A stretch of DNA of 38,916 nt from assembly GCA_012026785.1 (NCBI GenBank), contig VEOW01000244.1:1-38916 (forward strand). Reading direction: 5' to 3'. Origin of the DNA: Chloroflexota bacterium (GTDB lineage: Bacteria; Chloroflexota; Limnocylindria; Limnocylindrales; CSP1-4). The translations under genes were made by a program, and so were the position numbers. Below are positions 1 to 8,531 of this stretch, one piece after another. The notes under the pieces were generated by a model, which saw nothing but the letters and a program-made list of their open reading frames with translations, was not told where the DNA came from and did no database searches. Position 1 is the first letter of the stretch. Every line of letters starts with the position of its first letter.

Positions 1-1
1 C

Positions 2-733
2 CACTGGCCGTGGCTGATCAACCGCCGTCTCGGGACCAGCTACCCGACCGTCGCCGCGAAGTACGGTCGCTCGCTCGGCTTCACCGATTGGCTGTACGGA
101 CGCCGAAGCGGCGGCGAGGCGCCCAAGCCAACCGCGACCCCGAAGCCCACCGCGACCCCGAAGCCGACCGCGACGCCCAGCCCAACACGGACGCCGAGGC
201 CGAAGCCCGCGTCCGATTCGACCGCTCCCGCCACGGCGTCCCCGACACCGGGCCGAATGCCCCAGCCGAAGTCCGGCGCATCCCCGGGCGCCGACGCAAC
301 CCCGACGGCGGCCCCGCCATCCTCGCCCGCCTCGGACTCTCCCCCGACGGCGCCCGCCGGTGCGGCGGGCGGTCCGGCTCCGACCGAGCCGCCGGGCAGC
401 TGCCATGCGTCAGGCGGAACGGCCGCGATCGCGACCCGTCACCTCGTCAGGCCGTCGCTGGTCGCGCGGATCTTCGTGGCCGCGACGCTGACGTGGGTCG
501 GGAACACGGCCCGGTATCGACTCCAACCCGGGGATCGCAACGGGGGCGTCGGGCTGCTGATCAGCCTCTCCGGTGGGTTAGCGGTGGTCACCCTCGACGG
601 CGGGACCGGCTCGATCGCCGCGCCCGCATTCGTCATGCGGGCTGGCCCATACGTCGTCGGGTTCTTCGTGGCGATCGCCGCTTCGAACATCCCGGCGGTC
701 CCGGTCGCCTACTCGCGGGCGACCTGCAGCTGA
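2..733 (+). CDS. C-terminal part of a secreted alginate-lyase-like protein (5' end outside the window)
   Basis: The frame is open from base 2 to a TGA at 731-733 and has no start codon that makes sense, so this is the 3' end of a gene that begins before the window. The first 33 or so codons read PWLINRRLGTSYPTV followed by GRSLGFTDWLYG. This closely matches the last residues of the complete alginate-lyase-like protein at 16,181-17,383 (PWLLNRRYGTDYPTV, GRAFGYTDWLYG). After this shared end the protein continues for about 200 more residues: a KPTATP repeat, a long Pro/Ala/Ser/Thr linker, and a roughly 110-residue hydrophobic, glycine-rich C-terminal part with two cysteines (SCHASGG and the terminal ATCS) that I do not recognise. 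It is probably secreted, with an added wall- or surface-contacting domain. The last 25 bases overlap the convergent sulfotransferase gene. Confidence 0.72.
   Translation, partial: HWPWLINRRLGTSYPTVAAKYGRSLGFTDWLYGRRSGGEAPKPTATPKPTATPKPTATPSPTRTPRPKPASDSTAPATASPTPGRMPQPKSGASPGADATPTAAPPSSPASDSPPTAPAGAAGGPAPTEPPGSCHASGGTAAIATRHLVRPSLVARIFVAATLTWVGNTARYRLQPGDRNGGVGLLISLSGGLAVVTLDGGTGSIAAPAFVMRAGPYVVGFFVAIAASNIPAVPVAYSRATCS
125..196 (+). repeat. 18-bp tandem repeat, about four units, encoding KPTATP
   Basis: Units start at 125, 143, 161 and 179. The first three encode KPTATP almost identically and the fourth has drifted to SPTRTP. It forms the start of the linker in the partial lyase-like gene. 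Such linkers normally space an exported enzyme domain from a C-terminal domain. Confidence 0.8.
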
Positions 734-1680
734 GCCCGGACCGGGTCCGGCCGTCCGAACCAGATGCGCGCGAGGTCCTGCCCCAGCAGGTCCGAGAGCC
801 GCGCGACATCCGGCGCGAGCTCGGCCTCCAGGCGTCGGCGAAGCTCGGGGGAGACCACGGGCTTGTCGCCACGCTTGCGAAGGAGGGGGCTCTGGACGAG
901 GCGCCGCGTCAGGGTCAAGGTCCGAACTTGCCCGAGGGCGAGCGGCAGGAGGCGCCAGACCGCGAACTGGACCGCGCGCGACCGGGCCACCGCGCCAAGC
1001 AGGCCCGACCGTCCGCCGTGGGCAGGATTGTGCGCGTCGAACGACTCCGGCTGGTAGGTGGAATCCACCTCGAGGAACTCCAGCAGGTCACGGAAGCCGG
1101 CCGCGGGATTCCGGACGAGCTGCTCGAGGATGATCACGTGCACCCGCCCTCGCCCGAACGCCTCCAGCCACGGCCCGAGCTGCTCGGCGAAGCGGGCACG
1201 GTCGCGATAGGTCGAGAGACGCGGGTTCGAGTTGCGGGGGATCCGCCGGCCCTGGCCCCGATCCGCCTCGGCCGACAGGGCCTCGGCGAAGCTCGTCAGG
1301 TCCTCGGTGCCGCTCGCCACCTTGTGGGCGTGGAGGGACGCCGCCATGTCCACCGGGTTGCGGAGCATGACCACGATCCGGGGGTCGACCGTCTCGGCCT
1401 TGATCAGGCCCGGAGCGTCGCGCGAGAACAGGTACCGGGTGGACGCCTCGCCGAGGCGCCGCGCCGTCCCGGCCTCATCGAACAGCGCGAGGTAGCGCTG
1501 CCGATCGATCCCGTATCGGAGGTAGTAGCCGGAGGTCTCCCAGGCCAGGTCCCGGGCGAAGTAGCACGGCTCCTTGAACCGCGACATGAACACCTCGGGG
1601 TGACCCCTCAGCCACTCGTAGAGCGAGGTGGTTCCTGACTTCGGCGCCCCGACGATGAACAGGTTCGGCATCCGCGTCAT
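709..1680 (-). CDS. Sulfotransferase (PAPS-dependent), 323 aa
   Basis: Predicted to move a sulfuryl group from PAPS to a hydroxyl on the polysaccharide or its lipid-linked precursor in the cytoplasm. The N-terminal 5'-phosphosulfate loop is intact (GAPKSGTTSL, residues about 11-20). It is followed by KEPCYF and by the 3'-phosphate-binding strand and helix RIVVMLRNPVDMAASLHAH, as in the sulfotransferase family (Pfam Sulfotransfer_1/3). Length about 320 aa fits the family. The ATG at 1680 is chosen because the P-loop follows directly and because it makes an ATGA overlap with the stop of the upstream sulfotransferase, which suggests coupled translation. It is the last gene of the minus-strand operon and its 3' end overlaps the convergent lyase-like gene. 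The acceptor cannot be read from sequence. Confidence 0.88.
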   Translation of the reverse strand: MTRMPNLFIVGAPKSGTTSLYEWLRGHPEVFMSRFKEPCYFARDLAWETSGYYLRYGIDRQRYLALFDEAGTARRLGEASTRYLFSRDAPGLIKAETVDPRIVVMLRNPVDMAASLHAHKVASGTEDLTSFAEALSAEADRGQGRRIPRNSNPRLSTYRDRARFAEQLGPWLEAFGRGRVHVIILEQLVRNPAAGFRDLLEFLEVDSTYQPESFDAHNPAHGGRSGLLGAVARSRAVQFAVWRLLPLALGQVRTLTLTRRLVQSPLLRKRGDKPVVSPELRRRLEAELAPDVARLSDLLGQDLARIWFGRPDPVRAQLQVARE

Positions 1681-2585
1681 GCGGCATCGGCTCCCATCCG
1701 TCCGTCCGCGGCCGGCGTCCACGAGCCGCGCAGATCGACGGCCAGGAGCGCCTCGAGGTGGGGAACCTGGTCGGGGTAGTGCCGCTCCATCAGCTCCGAC
1801 CGCAGCGTCTCGGGCAGCGGCTCGTAGGCTCTCGATGCCCGACCCAGGCCCCCGGCGAGGCGGCCGAAGACGCGCTCGGCAACCGGCACCAGCCGGCGTT
1901 CCGCGCTCGCCGGCAGCAGCCCCCGGCGCATCGTCTCGAGGACCGCCCCGCGGACCACGGACCGGGCCGCACGGACCGGTCCGGTCGCCGACGTGATCGC
2001 CTTCCCGCCCTCGTTGAGCCGGGCGTGGAGGACGCTCGGCCTGAACGGCCGCTCGAGGTCCAGGAACTCGAGGCACCGGGCCAGCTCGCGCTCGGGCTGG
2101 TCGCGCAGCTGCTCGTAGACCAGCACCAGGACGCGATGCCGCGGCAACACTTCTAGATAGCGGCCGAGATGGGATGGGTACTCGCCGCGGCTCCGGATCT
2201 CGCAGGCGTCCGCGGCCATGCTGGCCTGGAAGTCGGCATCGGGTCGCAATCGGCCCCGCCGCAGGTTGTGCCAGAACGCTGAGTAGGCCCGATCGACCGG
2301 ATGGCGCAGGCTCACCACGAGGTCGATCTCGCCGAGCAGGACGCGGATCCGCGCCGCGGCCGTGGGATGGCTCAGGTAGACGGGCGTCGCTTCGCCCACG
2401 CGCCGCTGGCCCTTCCAGCCGGCGAACTGGGCTTCGTACCAGTCAAGGCCCCGATCGAAGCGGCTGCTGAAGAAGAAGATCTCCTTCTGCGGTGGCAGGT
2501 AGGCCGACGGGTGCTCGGCAAGACAGCGCGCCAGCCACGTCGTGGCCGCCTTCTCGGCCCCGATGATCAGGAAGTTCGGCAGCAT
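1677..2585 (-). CDS. Sulfotransferase family protein with degenerate P-loop, 302 aa
   Basis: A second sulfotransferase directly upstream of the first. The 5'-phosphosulfate loop reads GAEKAATTWL rather than PKSGTT, a variant common in bacterial sulfotransferases of polysaccharide loci. The 3'-PB segment DLVVSLRHPVDRAYSAFWHN is well preserved, and KEIFFF matches the KEP/KEI segment. I start it at the ATG at 2585 (MLPNFLIIGAEKAATT). An in-frame TTG at 2609 would overlap the polymerase gene by 14 bases and adds only eight unconserved residues. The two sulfotransferases are too different to be a recent duplication, so they probably act on different positions or sugars. The stop overlaps the next start as ATGA. 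Confidence 0.86.
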   Translation of the reverse strand: MLPNFLIIGAEKAATTWLARCLAEHPSAYLPPQKEIFFFSSRFDRGLDWYEAQFAGWKGQRRVGEATPVYLSHPTAAARIRVLLGEIDLVVSLRHPVDRAYSAFWHNLRRGRLRPDADFQASMAADACEIRSRGEYPSHLGRYLEVLPRHRVLVLVYEQLRDQPERELARCLEFLDLERPFRPSVLHARLNEGGKAITSATGPVRAARSVVRGAVLETMRRGLLPASAERRLVPVAERVFGRLAGGLGRASRAYEPLPETLRSELMERHYPDQVPHLEALLAVDLRGSWTPAADGRMGADAA

Positions 2586-2595
2586 GGCCGGCCCG

Positions 2596-4167
2596 CTACC
2601 GTGCACCAACCGGCTGGCTTGCGGTTCGAACTCTCCGCCACCCAGCCGACGGTCCGATCTCGAGATCTCGGGCTGGGTCGCCGCGCAGCGCGAGGGTCGC
2701 CGCCACCCCGGCCAGCGCCAGCAGGAACCACAGGTAACGCTCGTACGAGAGGTGGAGGGCGATCCCGCTGACGAGGTACGCGACGAGCGCGAGGAGGAAG
2801 CCCATGGCCAGCTGGGAGACCTCCGGCCGGTCGTGCCGCCATCGTCGGCGCGCTTGCTCCAGGCCGGCCATCGTCACCAGGAAGACGGCGAAGAACGCCA
2901 GGAAGCCGAGGGTCCCGGGCTCCGCGGCGACGCTCGTGTACAGGTTGTGAGCCTGTCGCTCCTCGCCGAAGGCGACGCGGGATTCGCTCGTCGTCTCCGC
3001 GACCAGGCCGGCGTACTCGGGGTAGTACTTGTCGAACTGCCCGCGCCCGACCCCGAGCAGCGGGTGGTCCTCCCAGACGTACAGCGCGGCGAGCGTCGCG
3101 GTCAGGCGACCGCGGAGATTGCCGGTGTCGCCGGGAGCATCGGCCGTTTCGCCGGCAACGATGCTCGCCAGCCCCTGCAGGTCGACGAGCCGTTCGCTGT
3201 AGCGCGGAAACACCGCCAGCACCGCGACCAGCAGCAGCCCCAGCAGGCCGAGGTGGACGAGCCGCAGGTAGCGGAAGGCCACGGCGACGCCGAGCACCGC
3301 GACCAGGCCGAGGGCGGCGCCGCGCGAGAAGGTCGTGGCCATGCCGCACAGGATCAGGGCCGTCAGGAACAGCGCCAGCCATCGCAGCCCCCGGCGCCGC
3401 TCGCCGAGGGCCAGGAACGCGCCCAGCGGCAGGAGGACGAGCATCACCTGGCCGTAGCGGTTCGTCTCGCCGATCGGGCCTTCGGCCCGGGGCGTCCCGA
3501 CGAGGCTCGCCACGAGGTGCTCGCCGCGGCTGTCCTGGCCGGGCAGGTCGACCGTCGAGAAGCCCAGGTAGTCGTTGCGGTAGGTCTCGGTGCCCGCCTG
3601 GTAGGTGGACAGGGCTCCCATCCCCGCTCCGACGAGCAGGACCGTCCAGGTCACCAGCCGCAGACTGCCGTAGGTTCGCACCACGTTGGTGATCACGAAG
3701 TACAGGCCGAAGCCGCTGATCAGAAACCCGACCAGGCTGTCGGTCGCGTCGACCGGATCGCGTGCGCCGATCGCCGCCAGGACCTGGACCAGCAGGTAGC
3801 CGAACAGGAACGGCAGCCCAGCGGTGACGACGACGGGCTTCCGCCGGAGCACCAGCTGCTCTGCCAGGGGGAGCGCCAGCAGCAGCGGGAAGGCGATGCC
3901 CACGAGCTGGGGCAGGCCGTGGTCCCGGACGGCAACGCCCGCGGCGTTGCTGTACAGGATCACGATCACGACATAGGTCGCGGCACCGGGACGGGCGAGG
4001 CTCACGATCAGGGCCAGCGCGCCGAGGACGATCAGCGTTGCGGCCAGCGGGGCCTCCGCGAACGCGACGCCAACCCAGAACGCGGCGATCGAAACGGCCA
4101 GCGCCACCAGCCGGGCCAACGGGCGGCTCGTCGGCTGCAGCGCCGGGCGCCCCGCGACGCTCGTCAC
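2596..4167 (-). CDS. O-antigen ligase/polymerase family membrane protein (Wzy/WaaL type)
   Basis: A 523-residue multi-pass membrane protein with about 10-12 hydrophobic segments and a large extracytoplasmic loop around residues 330-400. That loop is followed by QAHNLYTSVAAEPGTLGF, the Wzy_C (PF04932) signature with its conserved HN. In Wzx/Wzy pathways this protein polymerises flipped, lipid-linked repeat units outside the membrane; related WaaL enzymes ligate the chain to an acceptor. In a genome with no sign of LPS, a polymerase role or transfer to a wall acceptor is more likely, but sequence alone cannot decide. The start is a GTG at 4167 whose first four bases form a GTGA overlap with the stop of the upstream glycosyltransferase. 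Confidence 0.85.
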   Translation of the reverse strand: MTSVAGRPALQPTSRPLARLVALAVSIAAFWVGVAFAEAPLAATLIVLGALALIVSLARPGAATYVVIVILYSNAAGVAVRDHGLPQLVGIAFPLLLALPLAEQLVLRRKPVVVTAGLPFLFGYLLVQVLAAIGARDPVDATDSLVGFLISGFGLYFVITNVVRTYGSLRLVTWTVLLVGAGMGALSTYQAGTETYRNDYLGFSTVDLPGQDSRGEHLVASLVGTPRAEGPIGETNRYGQVMLVLLPLGAFLALGERRRGLRWLALFLTALILCGMATTFSRGAALGLVAVLGVAVAFRYLRLVHLGLLGLLLVAVLAVFPRYSERLVDLQGLASIVAGETADAPGDTGNLRGRLTATLAALYVWEDHPLLGVGRGQFDKYYPEYAGLVAETTSESRVAFGEERQAHNLYTSVAAEPGTLGFLAFFAVFLVTMAGLEQARRRWRHDRPEVSQLAMGFLLALVAYLVSGIALHLSYERYLWFLLALAGVAATLALRGDPARDLEIGPSAGWRRVRTASQPVGAR

Positions 4168-5420
4168 GCGGCCAGCCCGTCCCGCTCGGCCAGCGCGTCG
4201 TGTTCCGCGATCGCGTCGCGCTCCGCGCCGGCCGGCGTCCCTTCGCCCGCAGCCAGGCCTTCGGGCTCAGCGGCCTGGCCGCGCTCCGGTTCCCAGCGAT
4301 CGAGTGAGCGCCCGCGGAGCAGGTTCCAGGTCGCATGCAGCGACGCCATCTGCAGGGTGCAGAAGTAGGCCGGCAGGGCCAGCACCGGGTGGCGCCCCAC
4401 CGCGCGTCGGCCCATCACCAGGCCGGCCGCCGCCAACGCGTACGACACCAGCTGCCCCCAGGCCGCGAGGCGATAGATCGCCGTGCGGCGGTACAGCGGG
4501 CCGCTGGCCAGCGCGAGGACCGCGAGGGGGACGGCCATCGTCCGCATCAGCACCTTCTGGGACAGGACCTGCAGGGCATAGAAGCCCGTTCGGCGCGGGT
4601 CGAGGACGGCCGGCAGGGCGGCGACGCAACGCAGGCCCCGGGTCATGATTCGAACCCGGCGCCGGTACTCGAGGGACTGCGTCGGTGCGACCCGCTCGTA
4701 GGCCACGGCCCCCGGTTCGAAGACCAGCCGGTAGCCCGCGTCGACGACGGCCAGCGAGGTGAAGAGATCGTCGTTGACGCCCTCGGGGATGGGTCGAAAC
4801 AGGGACCGCCGAATGGCGTACAGGGCCCCGGTTGCCCCGATGACGTTGCCCGAGCGGCTCTGGGCGACCTTCAGCGCCCGATCGAAGTCCCAGTAGGACC
4901 GCTCCCCGACCGCCGTCGCCTCCTCGTCGCCGGCCTCGACGTAGACCTGGTTGCCCGCGACCCCGCCGATCGCGGGGTCGGCGAACGGCCGGACGAGCCG
5001 CCCGATCGCATCGCTGGCCAGGATGCTGTTGGCATCCGAGAACACGAGCACCTCGCCACGGGCCGCCGCCACGGCCGCGGCGAGCGCCTCACCCTTGCCG
5101 ATGCGCGGCAGGTCCAGGACCCGGACCCTGGCCCGACGCAGCCCCGCAACCACCCCGGGCGGGCCATCGTCGGAGCCGTCGGACGCGACGATGACCTCCA
5201 GGCGGTTCGCCGGATAGTCCTGCGCCAGCACGCTCCGGAGCTTGCGCTCGATCCGGGCGGCCTCGTTGTGGGCGGCAACGACGACCGTCACGGACGGGTG
5301 CACCTCGGCCTCGAGGTGGGGTCGCCGGACGATCGCGCCCCTGGCGAGCACGACGAGCGGGTAGACGATATAGCTGTAGGCCAGGGCCGAGACGGAGGCC
5401 CAGTAGAGCGCCCGGATCAT
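4164..5420 (-). CDS. Family 2 glycosyltransferase, membrane bound
   Basis: Inverting, GT-A-fold glycosyltransferase of the cellulose-synthase/hyaluronan-synthase-like group. One N-terminal membrane helix (residues 5-27) precedes the catalytic domain: TVVVAAHNEAARIERKLRSV, EVIVASDGSDDG, the DXD-like VFSDANSIL, the acceptor-side NDDLFTSL, and EYRRRVRIMTRGL in the place of the QRxRW motif. Three more hydrophobic segments follow near residues 290-360. The C-terminal 30 residues are a low-complexity acidic tail with a repeated AERDA/AEHDA pattern that is not part of the fold. ATG at 5420 overlaps the previous stop as ATGA. It probably adds a sugar to the undecaprenyl-linked unit at the inner membrane face. 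Confidence 0.88.
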   Translation of the reverse strand: MIRALYWASVSALAYSYIVYPLVVLARGAIVRRPHLEAEVHPSVTVVVAAHNEAARIERKLRSVLAQDYPANRLEVIVASDGSDDGPPGVVAGLRRARVRVLDLPRIGKGEALAAAVAAARGEVLVFSDANSILASDAIGRLVRPFADPAIGGVAGNQVYVEAGDEEATAVGERSYWDFDRALKVAQSRSGNVIGATGALYAIRRSLFRPIPEGVNDDLFTSLAVVDAGYRLVFEPGAVAYERVAPTQSLEYRRRVRIMTRGLRCVAALPAVLDPRRTGFYALQVLSQKVLMRTMAVPLAVLALASGPLYRRTAIYRLAAWGQLVSYALAAAGLVMGRRAVGRHPVLALPAYFCTLQMASLHATWNLLRGRSLDRWEPERGQAAEPEGLAAGEGTPAGAERDAIAEHDALAERDGLAA

Positions 5421-6667
5421 CGTGCTGCTGTTCCCTCGAACATGGCTGCGAGCCGTGCCGCATTCGCGCGCAGGTCGAATGCCCGCTCGACCGTACGGCG
5501 ACCCTCCTTGCCGAGGCGTTGCCGAAGCTCGGGCTGGGATGCCAGACGCGAGAGAGCCTCCGCCAAGTCGGCCGGGCGACCGGGTTCCACGAGCAGCCCG
5601 GTTCGCTCGTGCTCGACGAGCTCGGGAATGCCCGACAGGCGGCTGGCGACCACCGGCAGGCCACAGCTCATCGCCTCCATCAGCACGACCGGGATGCCCT
5701 CGCGCTGGCCGCGGGCCGAGACGACGCTCGGCGCCGCCAGGACGTCGGCCCGCTCGAGCTCACCGATGACCCCATCGCGCGGCAGCGGGCCGACGAGGGT
5801 CACCTGGTCCTGCAGCCCCAGGCGTTCGATGGCCTCGCGCAGCTTGCGCTCGTCCGGCCCGCGGCCGACCAGCCGGCAGCGGACGTCCAGGCCCCGGTCG
5901 CGCAGGATGGCGCAGGCTTCGATGAGATGCGCCTGGCCCTTCACCTCGTGGAGCGTCCCGACGCACACGATTCGGAGCCGGTTGGGCGGTCCGCTCCCGG
6001 TCCCGTTGCGAGCGAAGAAGACCTCGGTGTCGACGCCCACGTGGAGCGTTCGGAGCCGCTCGGGAGGCAGGCGCCCGCAGTCGGCCTCGATGACCGCCCG
6101 GTTGAACTCGGAGATCGCGATCGCGAAGGCCGCCTCCGACAGCTTCCGGCAGAGCATCCGTCGATCGACGTGGACGTCGGAGCCGTGGGCCGTGAAGCTG
6201 TAGGGAATGCCGGTCAGGCGGTGGATGATCAGGCCCGCGAGGGCCGGGTGCCTGGCGAAGTGGCAGTGGACGTGGTCCACCCCGCGCTCCGCCATCAGCC
6301 GCGCAGCGTGGACAACCTTCGGGAAGATGACGAGGCCAGCGGCGAGGAACCGGGGGCGGCCGAGGTTGTCCCGGACCAGGTCAACGAGCGACCCCAGGTA
6401 CGCCCGGGGCCGGCGCCGAAGGAACTGCAGGTGGCTGCCGAGGAACGACGGCGCCAGGAACGGCAGATAGTTCGCTCGGGCCGCGAGGTCGGCGGCGCCC
6501 GGCTGCAGGACCCGATCGTGCTCGCGGAGGAGCGGATACACGGACACCCCGATGCCGTGGCGCTGGACCTCGAGGATCTCGTTGAGGACGAACGTCTCGG
6601 TGTGCTTGGGGAAGCGAGACATCACGTAGGCCACGTGCACCGGGCGGCCGGGGGCAGCGGCGGCCAT
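5417..6667 (-). CDS. Family 4 glycosyltransferase
   Basis: Retaining GT-B glycosyltransferase, 416 aa. The N-terminal acceptor domain carries YVMSRFPKHTETFVLNEI and the typical HCHFARHPA and SFTAHGSDVH segments. The C-terminal nucleotide-sugar domain carries IVCVGTLHEVKGQ and the E-x7-E region GIPVVLMEAMSCGLPVVAS, followed by GIPELVEHERTGLLV. No signal peptide, so cytosolic or peripheral. ATG at 6667 is the first good start and gives a normal N-terminus. It is 27 bases downstream of the Wzz-like gene. Likely one of the enzymes building the repeat unit; the sugar specificity is not readable. Confidence 0.9.
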   Translation of the reverse strand: MAAAAPGRPVHVAYVMSRFPKHTETFVLNEILEVQRHGIGVSVYPLLREHDRVLQPGAADLAARANYLPFLAPSFLGSHLQFLRRRPRAYLGSLVDLVRDNLGRPRFLAAGLVIFPKVVHAARLMAERGVDHVHCHFARHPALAGLIIHRLTGIPYSFTAHGSDVHVDRRMLCRKLSEAAFAIAISEFNRAVIEADCGRLPPERLRTLHVGVDTEVFFARNGTGSGPPNRLRIVCVGTLHEVKGQAHLIEACAILRDRGLDVRCRLVGRGPDERKLREAIERLGLQDQVTLVGPLPRDGVIGELERADVLAAPSVVSARGQREGIPVVLMEAMSCGLPVVASRLSGIPELVEHERTGLLVEPGRPADLAEALSRLASQPELRQRLGKEGRRTVERAFDLRANAARLAAMFEGTAAR

Positions 6668-6694
6668 GTCTCGCCTGGGCTGGTGCGACGTCGA

Positions 6695-7363
6695 TCAGTG
6701 CTCCGACATCGGCGGAGCGCCGCGGGCGATCGCCCCCCGTTGCGCCCGGCCGGTGCGCTGGCGCAGCCCGCGCTCGTCGGCGGGCACGGCCGTGGTGCCC
6801 CGGGCGGACTCGATGACCACGACGAGCGCGATCGCGGCGAGCAAACCGGCGAATGCGGCGAGCATGACGATGAGCAGGACCTGGGGTCCGGCCGGAGTCT
6901 CCGGGACGATGGCCGGATCGATGACCTGGGTCTGCCCCTCGGGCCGGTCGGACTCCGCCGCCAGCGTGGCGAGCTCGTCGGCGAGCGCGTTGGCCAGGGC
7001 CGCAGCCTGGTTCGCGTCGCCGTCCTGCACCCGGATCACGACGAGGCGGGTGAGGTCATTCGGCACCGCGGTGATGGCGTCCTCCAGCTCACCCGGCGTC
7101 ATGTCGGCTCCGACGCGATCGATGACCGCACCGGTGACCCGGCGGCTCGTGACCAGCTGGGCGTAGGTGTTCGTCAGCTGGCCGGCCGCGCGCTGGGTGT
7201 CGAGATCCGTGTTGAGCGGCCCGACGAGGACGCGGACCTCGGCCTCGTACACCGCCGGGAGTCGCGAGGCGACGATGTAGCCGCCGAGCGATGCCAGGGC
7301 GACCGCCGCGAGAAGCACCAGCCACCAGCGCCTGACCAAGCCGAAATAGCCGCCGAGCTCCAA
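6695..7363 (-). CDS. Wzz-like chain-length determinant / capsular polysaccharide co-polymerase
   Basis: Two membrane helices (about residues 12-35 and 160-185) flank an extracytoplasmic domain, the plan of the Wzz/PCP family (PF02706). The N-terminus has GYFGLVRRWWLVLLAAVAL, and VYEAEVRVLVGPL matches the Y.A...l.v start of the loop domain. The cytoplasmic tail after helix two is short and holds no BY-kinase domain, as in PCP-2b proteins, and no partner kinase or phosphatase is seen in the window. I place the start at the TTG at 7363, because GGAGG at 7369-7373 lies five bases before it. A GTG at 7369 would overlap that ribosome-binding site and adds only two residues. It should set polymer length together with the Wzy-type protein. 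Confidence 0.78.
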   Translation of the reverse strand: MELGGYFGLVRRWWLVLLAAVALASLGGYIVASRLPAVYEAEVRVLVGPLNTDLDTQRAAGQLTNTYAQLVTSRRVTGAVIDRVGADMTPGELEDAITAVPNDLTRLVVIRVQDGDANQAAALANALADELATLAAESDRPEGQTQVIDPAIVPETPAGPQVLLIVMLAAFAGLLAAIALVVVIESARGTTAVPADERGLRQRTGRAQRGAIARGAPPMSEH

Positions 7364-7396
7364 GGGCACCTCCGTGGGGTGGCAGCGCCGCGAACG

Positions 7397-8527
7397 TCAG
7401 TCGCGGGCCGTGGGTCGCTGTTGTCGGACGGGTGGTTTCTTACCGTCGGACGAGGATACGGGAGGGACCCCGCGATTCTCGTTTCGGGAAGGCTGCTCAG
7501 TACCCGGCCGGTGATAACGCCACGTATAGAACGCGATCTGGGCCCGAATCAGGGCCGGCTGGGCCCGGTTTCCGACGTTGATTCGGCGAAGCCGCAGCGG
7601 ATCCGAGCGGCCGATCCGGTTGACGCCGCGTCGGGTCGTGAAGGCCAGCTCGAAGCCCCCCTCGGCCAGGGCTCGCACCGCCCGGTCGTCGACGCCGCCG
7701 GCGGGATAGGCGAAGACGGTGCCGGCTGCAGCCCCATCCAGCTGACGTTCCAGGTCGAGACGCGACCCGGTCGTCTCCTCGGGCAGTCGACCCGGATGAA
7801 CCTGGGTCAGGAGCGGGTGCGTCCGCGAGTGGGGCGCGATGGCCACGCCCGCCGCCGCCAGCGACCGGAGGTCGTCCCAGCCAAGCACCGTCGGGCCCGC
7901 TGGCGCGCCACCGAGCCGCGCGACGAGGCGTTCGACGCTCGCCATGGCCTCGTCGTGGGGCAGCCCCTTGTGGTGCTCGACGAGGGCCCGGGCCGCGGCG
8001 CGGCGACGGGGCTCCGCGCCCAGATCGAGTGGCCCGACGGGGCTGTCGAATCTCCTGATGGAGGTCATTGCGACGGCTCCCCATAACCGATCCCACCAGA
8101 ACCCCCCGGCCGGGGCATCGGGGTAGGCGCTGGGCACGAACAGGGTGGCCGGCAGCCCGGCCCGCCGAAGGATCGGCCAGGCGTGGTCGCGGAAATCGAG
8201 ATAGGCATCGTCGAAGGTCAGCAGCACGGCCCGCCGCGGCAGCGCGCGCCCGCCCCGGTGGGCCGCCAGGACGTCCCCCAGTGCCACGGGCTGGAAGTGG
8301 TCGGCGAGCATCGCCAGCTGCCGTTCGAAGGCTGCCGGAGTGGCGCTCAGGAGGAACGGGTACAGCCAGGACCGCTCGGTCGGCTCGTCGATCCGGTGGT
8401 ACGTCAGGACGGCGAGGGCGCCGGGCGGCGAGCCGGCGAGCCGTTCGAGGGTGGCTGCCACGCCCTGGCCTGCATGCCCTTCGAAGACGCCGGCAAGGGA
8501 CCGCCGGACCAGGGACGTGCCGATCAT
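7397..8527 (-). CDS. Polysaccharide deacetylase (NodB domain)
   Basis: Carbohydrate esterase family 4 protein of 376 aa. Metal-site motif 1 is LLTFDDAYLDF (TFDD at about 104-107), motif 2 is the H-x3-H in IAPHSRTHP, and motif 3 is FAYPAGGVDD, so the catalytic base and zinc ligands look intact. No clear signal peptide is seen, which would place it in the cytosol unless exported by another route. It may remove N-acetyl groups from hexosamines in the growing unit. The last 30 residues are polar and variable. ATG at 8527 sits four bases after the flippase stop, so the two are probably translated from one message. Confidence 0.88.
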   Translation of the reverse strand: MIGTSLVRRSLAGVFEGHAGQGVAATLERLAGSPPGALAVLTYHRIDEPTERSWLYPFLLSATPAAFERQLAMLADHFQPVALGDVLAAHRGGRALPRRAVLLTFDDAYLDFRDHAWPILRRAGLPATLFVPSAYPDAPAGGFWWDRLWGAVAMTSIRRFDSPVGPLDLGAEPRRRAAARALVEHHKGLPHDEAMASVERLVARLGGAPAGPTVLGWDDLRSLAAAGVAIAPHSRTHPLLTQVHPGRLPEETTGSRLDLERQLDGAAAGTVFAYPAGGVDDRAVRALAEGGFELAFTTRRGVNRIGRSDPLRLRRINVGNRAQPALIRAQIAFYTWRYHRPGTEQPSRNENRGVPPVSSSDGKKPPVRQQRPTARD

Positions 8528-8531
8528 GTCC

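Noticed and set aside
10-1638. A 542-codon open frame on the plus strand
   Set aside because: Its amino-acid content is Arg/Pro-rich noise and it runs antisense to a clear sulfotransferase; the real plus-strand frame at the left edge is the one open from base 2.
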